Source: Spongiibacteraceae bacterium (GTDB lineage: Bacteria > Pseudomonadota > Gammaproteobacteria > Pseudomonadales > PIVM01). Taken from it: a stretch of DNA of 11,720 nt. The notes beneath the pieces were generated by a model. It saw only the letters and a program-made list of their open reading frames with translations, had not been told where the DNA came from and searched no databases. The translations under genes and the position numbers were made by a program. Positions 6,089 to 11,720 of this stretch are shown piece by piece. Numbering within the stretch: position 1 is the stretch's first letter; each line of letters opens with the position of its first letter. Where the stretch lies: assembly GCA_030618505.1 (NCBI GenBank), contig JAUXDF010000060.1:1-11720 (forward strand), in the 5' to 3' direction.

Positions 6089-6525
6089 CTGATCAAAAGC
6101 AAAAAGAAATCCGCCGGGCAGCAATGAACTTGCTAGCTCGGCGAGAGCATTCAAAGAAAGAGTTGTCTGAGAAGTTGTCCAGGCGATTTGATGATTTTAT
6201 TTTACTTTCTCAGCAGATTGACCGCTTGGAGAGCGAGGGTTTGCAAAGTGATAGGCGTTTTACAGAGTCCTATGTGCGTTATCGTAGTCAGTCAGGGCAG
6301 GGGCCAATACGTATAGATCAGGAGTTAAGGCAGCGAGGTATTGAAGACCGTTTGCTGCAGGATCTGTTATGGAGTGCCAATATTGATTGGTTTGAGATTA
6401 TCTCTCGAGCCTATAAAAAAAGATTTACTGATCCAGAGATTAAAGATCAGAAGGAGAAGGCGAGGAGGCTGCGCTTTTTACAGTACCGAGGTTTTGATTT
6501 TGAGTTAATACAGAGGTTAATGTAG
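6085..6525 (+). CDS. recX: Regulatory protein RecX
   Basis: RecX binds RecA filaments, inhibits their extension and ATPase activity, and so limits RecA action. The 146-aa product has the expected small, helical, Arg/Lys/Gln-rich composition and the three-helix repeats of the family. Recognisable blocks are LARREHSKKEL (about 17-27), the segment around GLQSDRRFTESYVRYR (52-67), GQGPIRIDQELRQRGI (71-86) and the C-terminal KARRLRFLQYRGFDFELI (126-143). It lies 44 bases after recA in the same direction, the usual gammaproteobacterial order. The start is ATG 6085; no SD precedes it directly, and a 6-codon frame overlaps the start. It is presumably SOS-induced by read-through from recA. Confidence 0.95.
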   Translation: MTDQKQKEIRRAAMNLLARREHSKKELSEKLSRRFDDFILLSQQIDRLESEGLQSDRRFTESYVRYRSQSGQGPIRIDQELRQRGIEDRLLQDLLWSANIDWFEIISRAYKKRFTDPEIKDQKEKARRLRFLQYRGFDFELIQRLM

Positions 6526-6733
6526 CCGTATTTTTTTGACTGTCCGGTTCCTTATTACTTTTTTGATGAAGGAGCGCGCCGCTATTAAATAATAGTTATT
6601 AGCTTCGAGTTGCGCTTTCAGAGAGAATCCATGCTACAAAAATAAAGAAGCCAAAAACATGGACTGCTGGCAAATTATTGACTAAGTTTAAAGGAACTAG
6701 GTCGCATTTTTTGACGCGTTGGACAAAAGCAGT

Positions 6734-8419
6734 ATGCAAAAAATCATTAGCCAGATAATAATAGCCATATTTGCAATCGTTGGTACATTTATGATTGCCT
6801 GGGTTTTGTATCAATCTGAATTGGATCAAATTACTTCTGAATTTGAGCAGGATGTTGATCAGCAGGTTAATACTCTAGAGGATGAGTTGGTTAAAACTCG
6901 CGCAACGCTTCGGCACTGGAAAAGTTTTTATGAGGCTGCCGGTGATATTGAGCCGCAGCAGTTTAGTCGAATTGCGCTTGATGTGCTGGAATCATACCCA
7001 GCCTTGGATATGATCTCCTGGACTCCATTTGTTCATCGAGCCCAAAGACCGTTATTTGAAAAACAGTTTCAGGCACAGGTGCCAAATTTTAGTATTCTTG
7101 AATTAAATAAGAAATTTATATTACCCAAATCAACTGTTAGTGATCAGCTTTTACGAAGTCAGATGGAGCGGTTTGATCCGCGCAAGATGTTTATAGCGTC
7201 AAGTGAAAAGGATTTTTATTTCCCTGTGATGGTAATAGAGCCAATGCAGACTGCAGGCTTCATGGTTGGCGTGGATTTAGCTACGATTAACCGTATTAAT
7301 TTTACTGATTCGGTATCGGCGGCAATGTTGACTGGCGATATTGTTGCGTTGCCAGCTACCCCTTCTCCATTTTCACCAACTCACGAACCGGTGTTAATAA
7401 CATTTGTGCCCATTCAGCAATCGAGCACAGTGGGTGGACAACAGCAGCCACAAGTAAAGGGCTTTATTGCATCAACGCTTGGTGTGGGAAAGCTGGTAAA
7501 GCAATCCATGCTGGTTGATTTACCAGAGGGTATTCACTTTAAGTTAATGGATGAGACAGGCGATGATGGCTTGCGCTTGCTTTTTCAAACAGAAGAGTTT
7601 GCTACAGGTCTTGGCGATTGGTATCGCCGGCCACTGTTAGACGCCTTTGATCGAAAGTGGGTCGTTATGGCTGCGCCTAAACCCAGTTATATTGCCTCGC
7701 GCATTAGTTTACTTCCCTACGGTGTGGTTGTTGGTGGTTTGGTATTTACGATACTGTTATTGCTCTATTTGAATTTATTACGTCGCCAGGCGGCAGTTAT
7801 TCAGCGTCAAGTTGATGAGCGTACGGTACAGTTGCGAGATGCGAATGAAAATCTGAATCTTGCTAATGAGAGATTGGAGACACTTTCCCGGATCGATTCA
7901 TTGACTGATGTTGCCAATAGACGATTCTTTAACGAAACCATTGATAAAGAGTGGAGCAGGGCACAGAGAGAAGGCCTTCCGGTGGCCTTGATGATTATCG
8001 ATGTTGATAATTTTAAGGGATATAATGACCTATATGGCCATCTCAAGGGAGATGAATGCCTGCAAGCCGTGGCTGCCACACTTAAAAAGGTATTTAGTCG
8101 TTCTGGTGATCTTGTTGCTCGTTATGGTGGTGAGGAGTTTGCGATTATTCTTCCCAATGCCGGTGGTGAAGCAATGAGAATGGCAGAGAAGTGCCGCGCA
8201 GCCATCGAAGCTCTTAAGGTGAGTCATGAGGATTCGTCTACGGCGGCCTGTGTCACCATTAGTATTGGACTAAGTAGTGTCATTCCGACCGCGGGTCTTA
8301 AGTCAGATGACCTGCTGGATTGTGCTGATAAGGGTTTGTATATTGCCAAAGAGCACGGCAGGAACCGGGTGATTTATCATACCTGCCACACTCGTTTGAG
8401 TAAGGTTAAGCAGGCCTAA
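6734..8419 (+). CDS. CHASE-GGDEF membrane diguanylate cyclase
   Basis: Predicted to make cyclic di-GMP from two GTP in response to a periplasmic signal. Start chosen at ATG 6734, with GGA (6721-6723) 10 bases upstream; a TTG at 6719 would add five residues. Numbering from the ATG: membrane segment about 5-26; periplasmic CHASE domain about 60-250, with the typical ALDMISWTPFVHRAQRPLFE and DFYFPVMVIEP blocks; second membrane segment about 326-348; coiled-coil linker about 349-388; GGDEF domain about 389-555. The active-site motif is GGEEF (465-469), a functional variant. The inhibitory I-site RSGD (456-459) lies exactly five residues before it, so product feedback is expected. CHASE ligands in such proteins are mostly unknown. 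The gene has no close operon partner: recX ends 208 bases upstream and the next gene is convergent. Confidence 0.93.
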   Translation: MQKIISQIIIAIFAIVGTFMIAWVLYQSELDQITSEFEQDVDQQVNTLEDELVKTRATLRHWKSFYEAAGDIEPQQFSRIALDVLESYPALDMISWTPFVHRAQRPLFEKQFQAQVPNFSILELNKKFILPKSTVSDQLLRSQMERFDPRKMFIASSEKDFYFPVMVIEPMQTAGFMVGVDLATINRINFTDSVSAAMLTGDIVALPATPSPFSPTHEPVLITFVPIQQSSTVGGQQQPQVKGFIASTLGVGKLVKQSMLVDLPEGIHFKLMDETGDDGLRLLFQTEEFATGLGDWYRRPLLDAFDRKWVVMAAPKPSYIASRISLLPYGVVVGGLVFTILLLLYLNLLRRQAAVIQRQVDERTVQLRDANENLNLANERLETLSRIDSLTDVANRRFFNETIDKEWSRAQREGLPVALMIIDVDNFKGYNDLYGHLKGDECLQAVAATLKKVFSRSGDLVARYGGEEFAIILPNAGGEAMRMAEKCRAAIEALKVSHEDSSTAACVTISIGLSSVIPTAGLKSDDLLDCADKGLYIAKEHGRNRVIYHTCHTRLSKVKQA

Positions 8420-8437
8420 GGACAGGCCCGTGTTTTT
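8413..8437 (+). terminator. Possible terminator of the cyclase gene
   Basis: GGCCT (8413-8417) pairs with AGGCC (8424-8428) around a 6-base loop, followed by CGTG and then five T. The stem is short and the T-run is displaced, so this is tentative. A perfect palindrome CCCCGCGGGG lies further on at 8465-8474, before the end of the convergent gene. Confidence 0.35.
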
Positions 8438-8518
8438 CCATCCCTTGTAGCCTTGATCTGCGTGCCCCGCGGGGAAGGCCTCTCCAGGATGAGAAAATAA
8501 TGATAGCTCACCAAGAGT

Positions 8519-9106
8519 TTAAAGAGGCGGGAACTCCTCAAGAATAGCATTCACTACCTTGTTAATTTTTTCGGTACGCTCTTCCGGGGATATATTCTTT
8601 GTTAAGCGGCTTTGCGCAGCTCCGCGCCAAGCTAGTTGATTATCATTTTTATCGACAATATCAATCACCAGTGTGCCAGCCTTATATTCCCTTATTATCG
8701 TGTCACTGTGTGAAACCCCTCCGCCGTAGCCGTAGCCATAGCCGTAACGTGACCCCCAAGGGTAATAGCCCGTCCCGGAGTGTATGGTGCTGACATTAAA
8801 TTTGGTTTCAACGCTCAAGTGGTAGCTTAAGAGAAAGTCTACCTCACTATCTATAGTGACTTTTTGATAGCCTTTTGCGGCTAGCCCGTTTTCAATAGCA
8901 TTGATGATACGGCTGCGCACCAGGTCATTGCCAAGGGTATTTTCTGCATCTTTTTTAGCAGGTAGCCAGCTGTAATTGTTGTATTGCCGGAAATCCTGCT
9001 CTGGGTTGTAATCAATGTCAGGTCTGATAGAGGCGCAGCCAGAGGTGAAAATAAGTGCGGCGCTCAGTGACAGGCACCAATTAACAGTTTTTCGTTTGCT
9101 AGCCAT
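8519..9106 (-). CDS. DUF4136 family lipoprotein
   Basis: Predicted outer-envelope lipoprotein of unknown function. Start chosen at the ATG at 9104-9106, because AGGA (complement of 9113-9116) lies 6 bases upstream; an upstream in-frame ATG at 9137-9139 has no SD and would put 11 extra residues before the signal peptide. The 195-aa product has a signal sequence with lipobox FTSG-C at Cys24. The mature part opens with DIDYNPEQDFRQYNNYSWLP (about 31-49), the typical DUF4136 beginning. It continues with DVRSRIINAIENGLAAKGY-like helix sequence (about 61-80) and a VDFLLSYHLSVE strand. A Tyr/Gly run (YGYGYGYGGG, 121-130) interrupts the domain, as in many members. It is convergent with the cyclase gene and divergent from ald, with a 155-base shared upstream region. 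Confidence 0.85.
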   Translation of the reverse strand: MASKRKTVNWCLSLSAALIFTSGCASIRPDIDYNPEQDFRQYNNYSWLPAKKDAENTLGNDLVRSRIINAIENGLAAKGYQKVTIDSEVDFLLSYHLSVETKFNVSTIHSGTGYYPWGSRYGYGYGYGGGVSHSDTIIREYKAGTLVIDIVDKNDNQLAWRGAAQSRLTKNISPEERTEKINKVVNAILEEFPPL

Positions 9107-9261
9107 GGCCTTTCCTTTCCATCGGAGGTTTAGCGTCATTGTAATAAACTACACTATATATAGCATTATCTATTAGCGGTAAAACATAAGCGGGTAAAAG
9201 ATAAACGTACAAAACATCAAGCCCCAAGATATAGACTGATAAAACAAGGGATGGTTCTGCT

Positions 9262-10437
9262 ATGCATATTGGTGTGCCAACAGAGATTAAAAATAGTGAA
9301 TATCGAGTGGGTATGACACCTTCTGGTGTACATGAGCTGGCCCATCACGGGCATCAGATTAGTGTACAGCGCGGCTGTGGTGTGGGTGCTGGATTTACTG
9401 ATCAACAGTATCAAAAAGCCGGCGCAAACATTCTCGCTAGTGCAGAGCAGCTTTATAGCAGTGTTGAACTGATCGTCAAGGTCAAGGAACCATTGCCAAA
9501 GGAGTATGCTTACCTGCGTCCAGACCTGGGTCTGTTTACCTATCTGCACCTTGCGGCAACCGAAGCGCTTACTGATGTGTTATTACAATCAGGCGCCTGC
9601 TGTATCGCCTATGAAACAGTGACAGACTCATCAGGTCATTTGCCCTTGTTGGCACCGATGAGTGAAGTGGCTGGCAGAATGGCGGTTCAGGCAGGGGCGC
9701 ATTGCCTGGAGAAAGCACAGGGCGGTCGCGGTGTTTTGTTAGGCGGAGTACCCGGTGTTGCACCTGCTCATGTGGTGATTATGGGGGGCGGGGTGGTCGG
9801 TACTCAGGCGGCCTGGATAGCGCTGGGTATGGGGGCTCAGGTGAGTGTGCTTGATCGCTCTTTGCCGCGCTTGAGAGAGCTGGAAGCGCTGTTTGCGGGC
9901 AGGCTTAATACTATCTTTGCTACCAGAGAAGCGCTGGAGTTCTATGCTCAGCGAGCCGATATGGTGGTAGGTGCTGTGCTGGTTCCAGGCGCGGCTGCTC
10001 CCAAGCTGTTGACTCGACAACAGTTGGCAGGAATGAAAGCGCGCAGCGTACTAGTTGATGTTGCTATCGACCAAGGGGGCTGTTTTGAGACCAGCAGGCC
10101 AACCACTCATGAACAAGCGACCTATGTGGTAGATGATATTGTTCACTACTGTGTCGCTAATATTCCAGGTGCGGTGCCAAGAACCTCCACCGTCGCCCTG
10201 ACAAACTCGACATTACCCTTTATTCTTGAGTTGGCGGAATTCGGGATTGAGGCAGCCTTGCTAAATAATATCCACCTTCGTGAAGGCTTGAATATTTATA
10301 AGGGAAAAATAACCTGCCAGGCGGTCGCCGGCAATTTTGGACGGGAGTATTGTGATCCGCTTTTACTATTGGCTGCTAAGGACTCCTCGAGCGTTGGCAG
10401 GCTTGATTCATCAATACCTGTTGATATTGAAAAATAA
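9262..10437 (+). CDS. ald: Alanine dehydrogenase
   Basis: NAD-dependent L-alanine dehydrogenase, which interconverts L-alanine with pyruvate and ammonia in the cytoplasm. The 391-aa product has the N-terminal catalytic and Rossmann domains of the AlaDH/PNT family. Key residues fall at the positions known from the Mycobacterium tuberculosis enzyme: Arg15, Lys75 (VKVKEP) and His96 (YLHLAA) for substrate, the nucleotide loop GGGVVG (175-180) and Asp198 for NAD, and Asp270 (VDVAID). PRTST (306-310) and the YKGKI block near 346 are also family-typical. At 391 aa it is about 20 residues longer than usual because of a polar C-terminal tail. AAGGG (9246-9250) lies 11 bases before the ATG. No Lrp/AsnC-type regulator gene is adjacent. 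NAD(P) transhydrogenase alpha subunit is a relative, but the length and residues fit Ald. Confidence 0.95.
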   Translation: MHIGVPTEIKNSEYRVGMTPSGVHELAHHGHQISVQRGCGVGAGFTDQQYQKAGANILASAEQLYSSVELIVKVKEPLPKEYAYLRPDLGLFTYLHLAATEALTDVLLQSGACCIAYETVTDSSGHLPLLAPMSEVAGRMAVQAGAHCLEKAQGGRGVLLGGVPGVAPAHVVIMGGGVVGTQAAWIALGMGAQVSVLDRSLPRLRELEALFAGRLNTIFATREALEFYAQRADMVVGAVLVPGAAAPKLLTRQQLAGMKARSVLVDVAIDQGGCFETSRPTTHEQATYVVDDIVHYCVANIPGAVPRTSTVALTNSTLPFILELAEFGIEAALLNNIHLREGLNIYKGKITCQAVAGNFGREYCDPLLLLAAKDSSSVGRLDSSIPVDIEK

Positions 10438-10492
10438 ACGGCACTAATTGCTAGAAAAACCGTATGCTTTTGTTTGTCCACCCTTTATGGCC

Positions 10493-10505
10493 AGGCTAGG
10501 AGCCT
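10493..10505. repeat. Small hairpin between ald and ppiB
   Basis: AGGCT (10493-10497) and AGCCT (10501-10505) form a 5-bp stem with a 3-base loop. No T-run follows on either strand. Confidence 0.35.
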
Positions 10506-10517
10506 AAGCAAGCGGTA

Positions 10518-10560
10518 TTTACCCCCGATGCGGAAACAATGTTCTTCGCTCAGGGGTAAA
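10518..10560. terminator. Inverted repeat between convergent ald and ppiB
   Basis: TTTACCCC (10518-10525) is complementary to GGGGTAAA (10553-10560), and GCG-G-AA (10530-10535) can pair with TTCGC (10545-10549) inside it. The structure lies between two genes that end toward each other, 9 bases beyond the ppiB stop region, so it may end transcripts from both sides. Neither side has a real T-tract, so intrinsic termination is uncertain. Confidence 0.4.
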
Positions 10561-10569
10561 CGTCAATAC

Positions 10570-11067
10570 TTAATCTTCGTTAACACTAACTTTGTCAATG
10601 ACAACTGGATCAACAGGAACGTCTTGATGGCCGCCACTACTACCGGTAGGTACAGACTTGATCTTATCAACAACATCCATACCTTCAGTTACTTTTGCGA
10701 ACACGGCATAACCCCAGCCCTGGGTGTTTTTACCAGAGTGGTTCAAAAAGTTATTATCGGTAACATTAATAAAAAACTGCATAGTCGCCGAATGAGGATC
10801 GTTGGTGCGAGCCATCGCCAGCGTGCCGGTATCGTTTTTGATACCGTTATCCGCTTCATTTTCAATGGGGTCTTTAGTCGGTTTTTGCACCATTTTCTCA
10901 TCAAAACCGCCGCCTTGAACCATAAAGCCGGGGATAACACGGTGGAATATTGTCCCGTCGTAGGCGCCTTCTTTAGCGTACTCCAGGAAGTTGGCGCAGC
11001 TCTTGGGGGCATTGTCAAAATCCAGTTCAATGGTGATATCGCCAAAGTTGGTGTGCAGAGTAATCAT
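10570..11067 (-). CDS. ppiB: Cytoplasmic peptidyl-prolyl cis-trans isomerase B (cyclophilin)
   Basis: Cyclophilin-type isomerase that speeds cis-trans isomerisation of peptide bonds before proline. The 165-aa product has no signal peptide, so it is the cytoplasmic PpiB type rather than periplasmic PpiA, and its length matches E. coli PpiB (164 aa). Active-site residues are visible: Arg43, Phe48 and Gln51 in FHRVIPGFMVQGG, Met85-Ala86 in GTLAMART, Gln97 and Phe99 in MQFFI, and the NNFLNH and GYAVFAKV segments. AGGA (complement of 11078-11081) lies 10 bases before the ATG. The gene is divergent from glnS, an arrangement also known in Pseudomonas. The lpxH gene that often follows ppiB there is not present; ald lies convergent instead. 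Confidence 0.97.
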   Translation of the reverse strand: MITLHTNFGDITIELDFDNAPKSCANFLEYAKEGAYDGTIFHRVIPGFMVQGGGFDEKMVQKPTKDPIENEADNGIKNDTGTLAMARTNDPHSATMQFFINVTDNNFLNHSGKNTQGWGYAVFAKVTEGMDVVDKIKSVPTGSSGGHQDVPVDPVVIDKVSVNED

Positions 11068-11112
11068 GTTTTTGCTTTCCTGTTACTGTTTCTATATGGA
11101 GGGGCTGTTTGG

Positions 11113-11132
11113 AAGGCGCTATAATACGCCTT
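11113..11132 (+). promoter_or_regulatory. Perfect -10 box inside a dyad, ppiB-glnS promoter region
   Basis: TATAAT (11120-11125) is centred in the inverted repeat AAGGCG (11113-11118) and CGCCTT (11127-11132). A transcript from it would start near 11132, about 100 bases before glnS. No good -35 box is seen 16-18 bases upstream. The opposite strand reads TATTAT at the same place, so the ppiB promoter may overlap. Confidence 0.4.
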
Positions 11133-11170
11133 TTAAATTCACAGCGAAACCGGATAAGCTATCGATTACG

Positions 11171-11176
11171 TTGACA
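11171..11176 (+). promoter_or_regulatory. Consensus -35 box (TTGACA) before glnS
   Basis: A perfect TTGACA lies 55 bases before the glnS ATG. The possible -10 at 17 bases spacing (ACTAAC, 11194-11199) matches only three of six positions, so promoter activity is uncertain. Confidence 0.3.
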
Positions 11177-11190
11177 TTTTACAGACTAGA

Positions 11191-11215
11191 ACGACTAACA
11201 GGCACGACTAACAGG
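11191..11215 (+). repeat. Tandem duplication of a 13-base unit in the glnS leader
   Basis: ACGACTAACAGG occurs at 11191-11202 and again at 11204-11215, separated by a single C, giving two copies of a 13-base unit. The second copy ends 15 bases before the glnS ATG and carries the only AGG near the start. Confidence 0.85.
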
Positions 11216-11230
11216 TTAATCCAATACCCT

Positions 11231-11720
11231 ATGAGCAGCAGCGACGCAGGTAATACATCTAACTTTATCCGTAAGATTATTCAGGATGACATCAACAACA
11301 ATACTCATGGTGGCAAGGTGCAAACACGCTTCCCGCCTGAGCCTAACGGCTACTTGCATATAGGCCATGCGATGTCGATCTGCGTTAACTTCGGTTTGGC
11401 GCAAGAGTTCGGCGGCCAGTGTAATCTGCGCTTTGATGACACTAACCCCTCCAAGGAAGAGCAGGAGTATGTCGATGCCATCAAAGAAGATGTGCGCTGG
11501 CTGGGTTATCAATGGGCCGGCGAGGTGCGCTATGCCTCGGATTACTTTGATACCTTCTATGAGTGGGCGATTCAGCTGATTAAAGACGGCAAAGCTTATG
11601 TCTGCGATTTGAGCGCCGAGCAAGCCAGTGAGTATCGTGGTTGGGCGACCAAGCCCGGTAAAGATAGCCCCTATCGAGAGCGTGGTGTTGAAGAGAATCT
11701 TGAGCTACTGGGGGGCATGA
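11231..11720 (+). CDS. glnS: Glutaminyl-tRNA synthetase, N-terminal part (runs off the window)
   Basis: Class I aminoacyl-tRNA synthetase that charges tRNA-Gln with glutamine using ATP. Only the first 163 codons are present of about 550 usual in the family. The N-terminal catalytic domain is clear: PPEPNGYLHIGHA with the HIGH signature at residues 43-46, then NLRFDDTNPSKEEQEYVD (65-82) and GKDSPYRERGVEENL (143-157). These match GlnRS closely; glutamyl-tRNA synthetase is related but differs in these blocks. Having GlnRS fits a gammaproteobacterium. The start is the ATG at 11231. The SD is poor: the nearest AGG is in the duplicated 13-base unit about 17 bases upstream. The gene is divergent from ppiB. 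Confidence 0.97.
   Translation, partial: MSSSDAGNTSNFIRKIIQDDINNNTHGGKVQTRFPPEPNGYLHIGHAMSICVNFGLAQEFGGQCNLRFDDTNPSKEEQEYVDAIKEDVRWLGYQWAGEVRYASDYFDTFYEWAIQLIKDGKAYVCDLSAEQASEYRGWATKPGKDSPYRERGVEENLELLGGM

Noticed and set aside
5522..6154. 210-aa leftward frame opposite the end of recA
   Set aside because: Antisense to highly conserved recA codons; no independent support.
8465..8474. Palindrome CCCCGCGGGG as a terminator or site
   Set aside because: Perfect but loopless and without a T-run; most likely chance or a restriction-type palindrome.
9107..9139. Upstream ATG of the DUF4136 gene at 9137-9139
   Set aside because: No SD, and it would place 11 residues before the lipoprotein signal; ATG 9104-9106 has AGGA at 6 bases.
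6068..9260. The 10-mer ATGGTTCTGC before both recX (6068) and ald (9251)
   Set aside because: Dozens of repeated 10-mers are expected by chance in a window of this length, so a shared control site is not supported.
10474..11124. 216-aa rightward frame opposite ppiB
   Set aside because: It is the reverse-strand shadow of a clear cyclophilin gene and has no recognisable domain.
11216..11623. 135-aa leftward frame opposite glnS
   Set aside because: Shadow of the conserved synthetase gene.
1..11720. CRISPR arrays, tRNA/rRNA genes, toxin-antitoxin or phage-defence genes
   Set aside because: No spaced direct repeats, no cloverleaf-like or rRNA-like sequence, and no defence domains were recognised in any frame.

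Overview
The window looks like chromosomal DNA of a gammaproteobacterium, probably a free-living or marine Pseudomonadales/Cellvibrionales-type organism. The evidence is a gammaproteobacterial RecA followed by RecX, an E. coli-type LexA box (CTG-N10-CAG) in front of recA, a glutaminyl-tRNA synthetase gene divergent from ppiB, and a CHASE-GGDEF cyclase. No phage, transposon, CRISPR or RNA gene was recognised. The lineage below class level is an inference.

Layout. (1) Positions 1-615: a leftward orphan protein of about 122 aa with a TTG start. (2) 810-3124: a two-gene unit with a 1-base overlap. The first gene encodes a sphingomyelinase/phospholipase C-like lipoprotein of the endonuclease/exonuclease/phosphatase fold. 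The second encodes a membrane-anchored helical protein that resembles a divergent lipase foldase (Lif). This pair is the most interesting part of the window. (3) 3421-4428: a DUF368 membrane protein (polyprenyl-phosphate transporter family), followed by terminator-like hairpins. (4) 4429-6525: a long recA leader with an SOS box and an unusual pair of tetranucleotide repeat blocks, then recA and recX. (5) 6734-8419: a membrane-bound CHASE-GGDEF diguanylate cyclase. (6) 8519-9106, leftward: a DUF4136 lipoprotein. (7) 9262-10437: alanine dehydrogenase. (8) 10570-11067, leftward: cytoplasmic cyclophilin PpiB. (9) 11231 to the end: the 5' part of glnS.

Functional links. recA and recX form the SOS recombination module (filament former and its modulator). 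The lipoprotein enzyme and the foldase-like protein are probably co-translated, and the second may help fold the first in the periplasm. The remaining genes look like independent housekeeping or signalling units. Convergent pairs (cyclase/DUF4136 and ald/ppiB) are separated by inverted repeats, and divergent pairs (DUF4136/ald and ppiB/glnS) share short promoter regions.

Limits: all family calls rest on reading motifs by eye. No database search, folding calculation or composition statistic was run.
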